Assembly: GCF_025698545.1 (NCBI RefSeq)
Contig: NC_068567.1
Coordinates: forward strand, 4,898,001-4,962,000
Reading direction: 5' to 3'
Source: Gossypium raimondii
Taxonomy: Eukaryota; Streptophyta; Magnoliopsida; Malvales; Malvaceae
Length of the DNA: 64,000 bases
Part shown: piece by piece, positions 11,199-21,221 of the stretch
Position numbering within the stretch: the stretch's first letter is position 1
How the letters are laid out: every line of letters begins with the position of its first letter
Position numbers and translations under genes: made by a program
Notes under the pieces: generated by a model
What the model was told of the DNA's origin: nothing
The model's input: the letters and a program-made list of their open reading frames with translations, nothing else
Databases searched by the model: none

Positions 11199-12961
11199 GT
11201 TAAAAACAGGGTGAGTTTACAAAAACTCAGTGTGTAATCCCCTATCATTCAGTCAGTAATATAAGCAGTAATAGTCTAGGCCTGAGCCCTTTTCAATAAC
11301 AAAACAACGTGGCTTTAGCCCAAATCAGTAAAAGTGTAGTGTGGGCCTTAGCCCATTACAGTATCAGAATTAGAAACAAAATACATGTGGGCCTAAGCCC
11401 AATACAGTGACAGAATCAATAATAGAAATGCAACAATGCAATCATGCAACCCATCCCAATCCAGCCAACACACTACCCGTACCAACTAACACACCATGTA
11501 GGGATAAAATAGACCCACCCAGCCAATACACCAATATCAGCCAACACACCAAAATGGCTAAGAGCCGTAAACAGGATAGCTATAAGCTATAAACAGAATG
11601 GCTACAAGCCATAAGTACATAATATGATTGACACAAAGCCATCAGTAGCAGTGATATGATTGGCACACATCTATCAGTAACGATAATATCATCGGCACAA
11701 AGCCATCAGTAACAGTCATATAATCGGCACAAAGCCATCAATAGCATTGCAACAAAGCTGCCAACAACAGTATCGCAGCAAAAATGCCAGTAATAGTATA
11801 TGTGGCCAAGCTACCAGTAACAGTGATTGTGGCAGAGCCACCAGTACAGTACTTCTTCCATAACTGTATCCCAACCCCATGCAGTATGTCGTGTATGTAG
11901 AATGCCATACTCAGAATCAGTCATACAAATCACAGACAAATCAGTCATACCATTCACAGACAAATCAATCATTTAAATCACAGGCACATCAGTCATTTAC
12001 ATCACATACAAATCAATCATTTACACTCGAGGGGCAAAATAGTAATTTACCCTCCAGGGGCATTATGGTCATTTTACCTTACAGGGGTATTTTGGTCATT
12101 TAAACCTATGGGGGTATTACGGTCATTTTACCTTATGGGGGTATTTTGGTCATTTTATCCTATGGGGGTATTTCGGTCATTTTACCCTATAGGGTATTTC
12201 CGTCATTCTACCTTATGGGGGTATTTCAGTCATTTAACAACCTTTTTGAAGGTCTACAGTTACCTCAAACGACACAGATAACCTAAATGGTCATAACAGT
12301 GTAAATGGGCCCAAGGCCCATATTCAGCCTACGTGGGCCCACACGCACGTGTGGCCCATTTAGCTCAAATTCAGTCACGGCTATGCAAACTACATAACCC
12401 AGTCCAGTATTTTCCACTTAACGTGGATTTTATCTGTGTGGAGCCTACGAGCCCATTGGGCCAACACGACCCATTTCAGCCCAACGAGGCCTATAACGGC
12501 CCAAGAGCATAAGAACGCTCGTGGTGGCCTCAATAGTCTAGATCCCGTATTCGTGGGCTCGATTCACCACATGAACATTCACACGGCCATGTGGCCTCAA
12601 TCACTGTATTTTCACCTTTTCGGCTTTTGCCGATTCACAAAAAAGACAGTGTGATTACACACCTGATGCGATTTACAGATTCCCTTCGTTCTGAACACTC
12701 TTATTCTGAAAATCAATGATCATCGCACCCTTGGTTCCCAAGCAAAGTGCCAGTCAACCTCGACCACCACCAGTTAGGAATGGAAGCAATGCAGGTTGGA
12801 GAAAACGATGAAAACCTTGAAAACCTTGCCGATCTCCCATAACAAGAAACAAATGAGGTGGATATATATAACTCTCCACAATAACAACCTCCTCAAATCT
12901 CAATATTCTCTTCTCAAATCTCTCCCCTTATCACTCCATCGATTTCTCCTCAACTCCCTCT
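11199..12961. repeat. LTR body with diverged and minisatellite repeats
   Basis: This is part of the outer solo LTR. It holds diverged modules of the kind gccatcagtaacagt (about 11640-11860), then about four copies of a 24 bp unit around tcacagacaaatcagtcat (11908-12028), then the minisatellite at 12031-12239. The part near 12330-12600 has several palindromic motifs such as cacacggccatgtgg. No gene is visible. Confidence 0.6.
12031..12239. repeat. 27 bp minisatellite, about eight copies
   Basis: Unit ggggtattttggtcatttta plus cctatg, repeated nearly eight times with a few changes per copy. The array sits inside the outer solo LTR. There are no spacers, so it is not a CRISPR array. Confidence 0.9.
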
Positions 12962-13708
12962 TAGGGGTGTGCATAATTCGGGTAAAACTGAAAAAATTCA
13001 GTTAACCGATCGAATTTGGTTAATCGGTCGGTGAACCGAATTTTTTTGGTCGGGGGTCGGTTAATTTTTTATGATTTTTCGGTTAACGGTTAATTCGATT
13101 CAAAATCGGTCAGTTAACCAAATTTTTTCGGTTAACCGAAAAAATTAATAAATAAAATTATCCAACTCAACCCAATTACCCAACCCAATTACCAACCCAA
13201 CCCAACCTAATTACCCAACCCAATAAAACTAAAACTAAAGTTTACCCAATTACCCAACCCAATAAAACTAAAACTAAAGTCTACCCAATTACCAACATAA
13301 TAAAAATAAAACTAAAGTCTAACTCTTAAGTATCTACCCAATTACACATGTTTTTTTTTTTAGGTTTAATGCAAATGGAGATTTTTTGGAGAGAAGAAAT
13401 GGATATAAATGGAGAATATTAAAGACTTACATTTCAACTATGTGTTAATTTCAAGAATTATGTAATGTTTTTAATTATGTAGTGATTCAAAGACTTATGT
13501 AATATTTTTAATTATGTAGTGATTCAATTCGGGTAATTCGGTTAATTCGGTTAATTTTTAACCAAAAATAAAAACCATACAATTTTCGGTTAATTCGGTT
13601 AACCGACCTAATTAGCTGAAAAAATTTTGGTTTGGTTATAAATTTTGGAAGGTCTGTTAATTCAGTTATAGCTATTTCGGAGACCGATTAACCGAATGCA
13701 CACCCCTA
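12962..13708. mobile_element. Short hAT-like element (747 bp)
   Basis: Ends are TAGGGGTGTGCA and TGCACACCCCTA, an inverted repeat, with the 8 bp duplication ctccctct at 12954-12961 and 13709-13716. The termini continue inward as runs of GGTTAACCG-like motifs. No transposase frame is present. A related, truncated copy lies at about 38380-38797. Confidence 0.88.
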
Positions 13709-13716
13709 CTCCCTCT

Positions 13717-14141
13717 ATGACCAGTTCAAACTTCCTTCGGCAGTATTTCACTCCAACTCTGCCACTTACACGGCTCAAGCAACAAAATAAACACCCCATT
13801 GCACAACCCAAGACTTAAACCTCAAATCTTACAATTACATAACATGCCACCTTACCACTAAACCACAAGCTCTTTTTATGTTATAAAATAGACACTAATA
13901 TTTATAAGGCCTAAACGCCACTGTCCAGATTCAATTAAGAGCAAAACCAAAAATTCTGCAGAAGCCAAAACTTGAACCCCTAACTTCTTAGACACTTTCA
14001 AACACTCCTAAATCACTTAACCACTGAAGCAAACATTTATTCATATCACTTTCTTGCACAACTAAATATTTATGTGCAGTTTTCTAACTGTTCCCTTGTT
14101 CAAAACCTATTTCTTCTAGGCCCAAAATTCGGGGCATTACA
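13717..14141 (-). repeat. tRNA-like modules at the end of the solo LTR
   Basis: Two minus-strand stretches resemble tRNA internal promoters: near 13800-13875 (GTTTAGTGGTAAGG followed by AGGTTTAAGTC) and near 13965-14035 (AGTGGTTAAGTG followed by GGGGTTCAAG). Similar modules recur in the other LTRs of this kind in the window. They do not fold into complete tRNAs that I can recognise. Confidence 0.4.
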
Positions 14142-15434
14142 TAATTTGTTCATTTTACTTTTATAATGTCATTAGTTTTTCAAACTACAAAATATTGTTA
14201 ACTATTTCAATTAAAATGCCGACATCAATTTTTCTTAAGAAATACTATTCCAACAACAAAAATATATTTTATCATGATAAGTTCAAACAAATGTTTTTAA
14301 AAAAAAAGTCCACCAATATTTTCAATGTTGTTTTATTGTTACATTACCACAAAGATTTTTTAAATTTCAAAATGTCACACCAATAAATTTAATAACAAAA
14401 ACTTAACAATGGTTATAATTGAATCTAAATTTTTACTAAAAATAGAGCGATCAAATTTATGAAAACAAAAATAAAAAATTAAATTTCAATTGCACGAAAT
14501 ATATAAAGATTTAATATAGTTTAATCTTCAAATTTTTATTTCATAATTTAACACAACGAAATATATCGGATCTATCAATGGAATTTTGAAAAAAAAGAAT
14601 CATAGGAGTGAGTGCCTAACACATCAATCCAAAAGCAGCGTTAAATTAAGATTAGGCAACATATGGTGAAAGGCACCCCCACTTGAGAACAACGTAAAGA
14701 TAAAGTTGTTAAAAAGCTTTAAATTTCTATGCTTTTAATCTCACCAAATTCATCTTTTCTCATTACTGTAATCATTAATTTATAATTATCATCTTTTCTA
14801 ATTACAGTTAAAACTTTGAAAAAGATCAAAAGTAGAATTCTTTGTCACTTCTGAATTAACTTTTCAAAGCAAGACATGGATGCCTGTCGGTGCCAAAATA
14901 TAAATATAAACTAATTTATGAATTTCAAATTTAATATTTTGTTTGTGTAAATAGTACGTCGGGAAGTCACCATCGTAATTGATACTTACATCTATATATT
15001 ATTTAATAATTAACTAAAATTTCAAAGTATTAATATAATTGATTTTTATTAATTTTTACCAACAATTTATTGGATACATCATATTTTCAAAATTTTAAGA
15101 CATTATTGAATAGAGCACATGTATAATAAAACAGACATAAAAAATTCATTAGCATCACATTTATAAAATATTGAAATTATAACTCATAAATCGATTCAAT
15201 TGTTAATTTTTGTTGCTATTTTTGGATTTTTATCAATTACAACGTTTTGTTTAAAAATCGATTCAATATTCGGTAAATTTCTAACCTAATCCACCTAATT
15301 AACTTAACAAATGGATTTCAACAACCTACTAAAACGATGGAATACACTAGAAAACGTGGGCTTAAAACATGGATCTTGAAAATGGAAAGGAGCAAAACAC
15401 AGTGCAGGAAAGTCAAAGTGAAATGATGGTTTCA
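14142..15434. other. PRP cassette B flank, second piece
   Basis: Non-coding, homologous to cassette A (about 2190-2850) and cassette C (37257-37800). Recognisable blocks: ataatgtcattagt, the gagtgagtgc and ccaaaagcagc stretch at 14605-14640, and gaaaacgtgggct near 15350. It ends at the duplication tggtttca (15427-15434). Confidence 0.65.
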
Positions 15435-16296
15435 GTCTTTTCTTTAATAAAAATAATATAAGGGTAGATATTATTTATGGGAATGAGTTATTTACTATTC
15501 ATTGGTGCTGCTTGATATATCGACGACACCACTTTCCTTTTCAGTTAATTATTATGTAACATTTATTTTTAAAAAATTATTGGTACCGTAAATGTGTCAG
15601 GTTAAAAAAAATTGGACTGAAAGAGAAAAAAAATAAGTTGTCAACGTTACGGGATCGGATTTTGAATTGTTGGCGGCACCAAGAAAAATTTCCCTTTCAG
15701 TTTTTTTCTCTGACTGTACTTTTTTTTAGAAATACCACTGGTGTCACCTAACACACTGGCGGCACCAATTAAAAAAAATTGTCTCAGCTTTTTTTTCTTG
15801 ACAATATTTTTTTTACAAAAATCACCAATGTCGCCTGATAGACCGGCAGCACCATGATTTTTTTTGTTATTTTCCCACCCTATATACCCATATTTTCAAG
15901 AGTATTTTGCTAAATACATACGAGTGCCGCCTGATACAATGACAGCACCAATAAAAAAAATTTTACAAAAAAGATGATTACGTGATGATTGACTGAATAT
16001 GAGGTGGTGTTGCCTATGTCACACCCCAAAAACCATGTTAGAATAATCGTGTTTGTGAAAACCAAGAGTGGTCACACCTCGATTTATATGGTTATCTTTG
16101 TGCGCTTGTAAATAAATCGAAGGCTTGAAATGGATACCAAAATTAGGGTAATAAATAATTAATTAAAGTATTAAAATAATATAATCAAGTTTTATTATAT
16201 TAATTAATATAAAACAAAACTTGATTACGTGGTTTAATTTGAAAATAGTGTGTTTTAATTGAGTTAGGACCTAATTGGAAAAAAAGGAGAAACAGG

Positions 16297-17608
16297 TGTT
16301 GGGAAATGTGCCCATATTGTAGTAAACATGTAATTATTTTCTATTTATTTGAATAATGAATAAATAAATAAAGTTAATTTTACATTTTACTATTATGTCT
16401 TTTGTATTTATGTCTTTTATATTTTGTACGCATAACAAAATTGTGACAAGCAAATATTAGTTCATTGATTGTCTAAAGTTCAAACTGAAGATAAGTGGCA
16501 TTGTAAAGAACGTTTACATTGCGAGAAAGACAACTTACTTCAGTACATAATCTAAATGAGTCTGTAATCCCTTAAAAGAATCAAGATGAGCATTTAACTC
16601 AAATACTGAGAATGACTATTATGTCGTTTACAATTCTAAATGGGGAGATGGTTAGTCTTGGATATCGGAGCAGTTGACTCCACGAGTAGAGACATAGATG
16701 TATTTATTGGTAGAATGATACATTGGACTGGACCCAAGATGAATTAATTTTAAATGCGTTTGTGAATTAATTCACTTGTGACGTTAATGGTGTGATTTAC
16801 CTAAATCCTGTGTTAGTCACTGACCATGCGTATGCAACTCGTGTGCTTTAATATAAGTGGAGGCTTATGCTCTAAAGATGATCGAGCCCATAGCCGACAT
16901 TTTGGGTACATGACTTGTGTATGGCATGGCTTTACTAGCAACAGTGGAATTCATAGATCAATTAAAGAGTTAATGATATCCTCTCATTGGCATTGTGTGG
17001 ATTGATAAATATGGAACGTGGTCACGAGTTGCTCGTTTTTGAACGAGCAATTTATCACAGTCATTTGTTGACAGTGATCATATTAATCATTAAGAAGACA
17101 CAATGGTGACAATGAGATAAAATAGGATTGTATTCAGTGAACGGATTTAACTCAAAGGAATCAAGGATATCATATGAGGGTAACACACACATGACGAGGT
17201 CATTGGACAAAGCAGTTGGATGAATTTACACACACTTGAATTCAAGAGAAAGTTGTAGAGAGAAAATTCTCTGAAGAGATTATTTCAAAAAATTTCTAAA
17301 GATATTTTTCTGATTTACAACTTAACTCAAAAGTTTAGAGAAATTGCAAAATTACCCCACTGGTAATTTTTGTGAAAATTTTTCTTATTCGAAGGTAGCC
17401 CACACTCAGTAGACGTGAGCTTGAGGATAACAGAGAAGACTACTCAGTTGAAGTGCTTATCCTAGACGAATAAAAAATGTACAATTTTTATTAAGTGTTT
17501 ATTACTTTAGATATCACAACCAAGATCTTGTTTTCAAAAAAATTTTAAAACTCTGGTTTTTCCCTAAATTTATTTTTCACTACATTTTTCAAACCCGTTT
17601 TTCCAACA
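16297..17608. mobile_element. Solo LTR, 1312 bp, probably copia-type
   Basis: Begins TGTTGGGAAATG and ends TTTTTCCAACA, a TG/CA terminus with a short inverted repeat. It is flanked by the exact 5 bp duplication acagg at 16292-16296 and 17609-17613. No coding region is seen. The copia assignment rests only on length and terminal sequence; orientation is not determined. Confidence 0.88.
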
Positions 17609-18449
17609 ACAGGGGGTGGCCAAATGGGAAAATTGCCCAATTTTTGGGAAATTGGTCTTCTATTAAGAACTTTCACCGTCTTCTTCTTCCCTATCCTAAC
17701 CTAAACCCCCATCTAAGTTCCGAGAGTAAGTCTTTCCTATACATGTTGCTTTTGTTGAAAAGTCACGCCTAAGAAAGTTAGGTTGTGTTGTGTGGTGCTA
17801 TTACAATAGGTAATATGTGAAAAAAAATGTGAATGTGATATGTGGTATACTATTTTTAATGCACACATATGAGATTTGATTTATGATAGCTCAAAGAGCA
17901 TTATTGTGGCACTTAGAGTGCAATTAAATGTGATTCTGATAAGCATATATTGTGTACAAGATTGTGGTGTGAAGGGATGAATATGAAAAGAGGTTATGTG
18001 CATTAAAACAGTAATTAAATATGGGTAATTGTGGACATTTTAGCCTTGTGATCTCTTAAAATCGTAGGATATAATTGACATGCCAATAGAGATTATATGT
18101 GCCTTTTGTTTTGGAAGGGTGTGATACGATGCCTTAAGGCTGAGCACTTTTGTGCTCTTTGGTGTTTTAGATGGTTACCGTGTATCTCAGTCATTTTATT
18201 AGAATTTACTGAGAGAAATAAATTAAAATATTAATAATGAGACTTGACTACGAGTATTAATTGTTATATATAAACTAAAGTGGAATGTACTAAGAACTAT
18301 AGGTTAAATAAGTTAATGAAAAATTGAGTAAATGTAAGTTAATAAAGAATATGTAAGTTGAGCCCCTTCTTCCCATTTCTTTTCTTTTAATTTTTAGCAA
18401 CTTAGGATAAAAGCTACACTAAAATATATATAGTTAGGTTTAGAGATAA

Positions 18450-18835
18450 AACAAGAAATAGCCTTCAGGTCTAAAGGTTAAGAGTTAGCTTCCCTCCCTT
18501 GTGTTCATAGGTTCAAGCCCTTTCCTTACCTTTTTTATTTTGGGAATTCGACAAGTCTCCTAAAAAGAAAGCAATATTCACAATTAAGTGTCTAAATTAG
18601 GCAAGAAATGAGCTATAGGCTCCATGGTTAAAGCGCTAGAGTCCCTCCAGACCTAAGTTTGAGCCCTCTTCTTCTCTTTTTATTTCGTAATTTCATCAAA
18701 AACGCCCCAAATTATACATATATAAGATAAAGTGTCAAAAATAAGTAAGAAATGAACTATAGGCTCAACAGTTAAGTGGTTAGTGCCTCTCCCTAAAGAC
18801 CTAGGTTTGAGCCTCCTCCTCCCCTTTCATTTCAA
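18450..18835 (+). repeat. Three tandem tRNA-like modules, about 148 bp each
   Basis: Three units begin with caagaaat-like sequence at about 18452, 18602 and 18746. Each has a box A-like part (for example ctccatggttaaagcgctagag) and a box B-like part (ggttcaagccc, agtttgagccc, ggtttgagcc) followed by a C/T-rich tract. Pol III activity is only a possibility. Confidence 0.55.
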
Positions 18836-20648
18836 ACTCAATTTCAATAAAACTTGGGAAAATTGTATGGGACACCCCTAGGGTTTGTAAACCCTAGGAA
18901 TTTAACTAATTCTTTCCTAATTAGAATTAATATATTGCCCTTTTTCAAAATTCCAATAGAATTAGAATTCTACCATTTTTACTCTTTTTTTCTAATTAGA
19001 TTTTCATATTGCCCCTTTTCAAATCATAATAGAATTTGTTCTCTATCCTTATATTTATTCTCTTTTATTTTATTTCCTTTTCTTTACACCATATTTTCAT
19101 CCTAATTATTGATAATTATTTTGCTTTCCAATCAAATAATCTTCCATTCAATCATTCTCTTTATCGATTTTGTAATTGTCGTCAATAACATCCCTACCAA
19201 GAATCGATAAGTACATCTCATTTTCGATGTTTAAATCCCGAATTTTCATAGTATTTTTATCTAACGTTAATCTTGTGTTTGATTAAACAATCTTTTATGG
19301 TTCTTACCAAATCTTTTGCAAATCTTTCCCAAATATTGATACCAATCGTTAATTTTGTATATTTGTCGTTGAAAGACCTAATTTAGGTGAACCGAATCAG
19401 ATTTGATCATAAGGAATGTTGACCGAACCCCCAGTGAAAGGTATGTGTTCTTTTACAAGTGAATCTAGACAAAACGTGTGTAGGAACAGGGTCACACGCA
19501 CGGCCACCACACAACCATGTGCCACTATTACGTTAGGGTACTTCGACTTTCACATGGCCAAAAACCTTCCACATGGCCTACCACACGGCCGTGTCTCTCC
19601 TATAGGTTAATTTTTGCATTTGTCAAACGAATACAATCTGCTACACAGCCTAGGCACACGGCTGTGTAACCCTTCCACACGGCCTATAGCTTCTCACACG
19701 GCCATGCCAAACGGCCGTGTAACCTCTATTTTATAGTTTTGCCTAGAAATTTATGATATGTTCAGTTTAGTCCCTGTATATTCTCTGAATTATTTTTAGA
19801 GTTTTATTTTATCAATATAGTCTCTAATATAGTGTTATTCTAGAATTTTTGATTTAATAACTAAAGTGTAATGGTTATATTGTATAAGAAGTGAATATTT
19901 CATGCTACTATTATTGTGAAACAGATAAATTGTTAGTGTTAACATTGCTACCACCCTATTGAATACATGTTAAGCATGTTTACTGTTAGTGTTGAATTGA
20001 ATACATGTTACGGATGCGGCATTCGAAGGGCTCGAAATCATTTTTTATATAAAAGTATTTTAGGCATATTTTTATATTTCCTATTATTTTGGAACTGTAT
20101 TGCTTTATTTAAACTATGTCATGAGACTTAAGTTAGGGTTTATTAGTATGCATAAAATTTAATTTGAATTTAGGATATTGAATCATGGATTTAGAATTAA
20201 TTATGTATACAATATTTTTTATTTCACTTAATTAAAACTAGGTTGAATTTCGAATTTCCGCTACTAGATTATGAATGAATTGAGTAATAAATAAACGGGA
20301 AATTAACTAAGTTCTCAAAGTAGTCACTGTTATAAAGAAACTGTTAAACTTAATCGGTTTCTATTAACTTGTGAGTTTTTTTTAAAATAAGTCTTCTTCT
20401 AAAATAAACAAATGTTTTAAAATAGCGGTTTTATAAACTCCGATAGCTTACTAGATTATTTTGGTGGCCAATGTAATCTTCCGAATTCGGACCTAACGTT
20501 TAGGTCAGATTGAGGAGGTTACAGGCTATATGTCAAGTGGTACCGGCGGATACCGTAACAAACAGCCCATTCCCGTAAATAATTTCTCCCCAACCTATTT
20601 TTGTAATTTTTTATTTTTATATTATTTTTATAATAATAATAAAAACCC

Positions 20649-21221
20649 TGGTTTCAAGGATTTGACAACTGTAGGTACATAACTCTTGCAGCTGACATGA
20701 ACGCCAATCTTTTCTCTAATCAATTTAAACCTTTAATTATTTCATAAGCCGAAAATTTTCTGCTTTAAAATATGTTATAATTTTTTTATTTTTAAAAATT
20801 AAAAAATTAATTTTTATATATTATTTTCAAAAATTTTATTTTTATATTTTTAATTTTAAAATTCAAATTTAATTGTTAACATTGTTAAAATTATTTTGTT
20901 CATATTTTAATTGCAGGACTATCAAGTAAGTATTTTTTAATTTCAAAATATCATACCAAAAATTTTAACCAAAATATTTAACAACATTAATAATTAAACT
21001 TAAATTTTAAAATCTAAAACTTACATAAACTCAAATCATATTTTAATAATTCTTTCGCTTCTCGAACAAATGGTGGGGCAGTGGGGGAATTTCGTTGATA
21101 AGGTTAGGTAAACACATGATCCCAATTGAAAGGTTAGGTAAACACATGATTGATGATATGAATATAATTTTATACAGATATGTTGATTTTAGAAAAATAT
21201 TAAAGTATTATATTTTGTACT
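20649..21221. other. PRP cassette B flank, third piece
   Basis: Non-coding, homologous to cassette A at about 2846-3030 and to cassette C at 38800-38950. Landmarks: the tttgacaac stretch at 20661, the ttgcagctgacat stretch, and gtggggcagtggggg near 21072. A 15 bp string (aaaggttaggtaaac) is doubled near 21130. It ends at gtact, directly before the gypsy LTR. Confidence 0.65.

Larger units (their letters stand above)
7184..14141. mobile_element. Solo LTR (gypsy-like) carrying nested insertions
   Basis: The element starts TGTAACGCC and ends GGCATTACA. It is flanked by the direct repeat taatt at 7179-7183 and 14142-14146, as expected for an LTR with a 5 bp target duplication. The flanks join perfectly across the gap when compared with copy C (near 37246-37275), which is the empty site. 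Total length is 6958 bp; after removing the hAT-like elements at 7697-11190 and 12962-13708 about 2.7 kb of LTR remain. No coding region is present. Repeats within it include the 27 bp minisatellite at 12031-12239. Because the ends are long inverted repeats and the shared string can be read as an 11 bp duplication, a Mutator-like DNA transposon is the main alternative. Confidence 0.75.
16017..20523 (-). mobile_element. Solo LTR (same family as 7184-14141), reversed
   Basis: The ends are TGTCACACCCC and GAGGTTACA. Flanking 5 bp are gccta (16012-16016) and ggcta (20524-20528), a target duplication with one mismatch. The reverse complement begins TGTAACCTCC and matches the start of the LTR at 7184, so the insertion is in the opposite orientation. 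No coding region is present. It carries the nested LTR at 16297-17608, tandem tRNA-like modules (18450-18835) and a cluster of cacacggccgtgt-type motifs (19490-19725). Confidence 0.7.
15435..20648. mobile_element. Terminal-inverted-repeat element split by a solo LTR
   Basis: The left end (15435 to about 15520) and the reverse complement of the right end (20648 back to about 20530) align over about 100 bp, for example ttatttatgggaatg against ttatttacgggaatg. The flanking duplication is tggtttca at 15427-15434 and 20649-20656; the uninterrupted sequence can be seen in cassette A near 2846. Without the nested LTR (16017-20523) the element is about 0.7 kb, has no gene, and holds four imperfect GGTGCCGCC...GGCGGCACC hairpin modules. 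The superfamily (hAT or Mutator-like) is not certain. Confidence 0.7.

Noticed and set aside
11407-11592. Short plus-strand open frame in the outer solo LTR
   Set aside because: Lies in diverged short repeats; no domain and no conservation seen.
12031-12239. Regular direct repeats that might be read as a CRISPR array
   Set aside because: No spacers between units, eukaryotic context, and a location inside an LTR.
7184-14141. Mutator-like DNA transposon with 9-11 bp duplication
   Set aside because: The ends TGTAAC and GTTACA-type with a 5 bp duplication, seen also at 16017-20523, fit an LTR better. The longer duplication arises only if terminal bases are counted as target. Not fully excluded.
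18450-18835. Functional tRNA genes
   Set aside because: Only box A and box B-like parts are present; no complete cloverleaf or anticodon arm could be made out.
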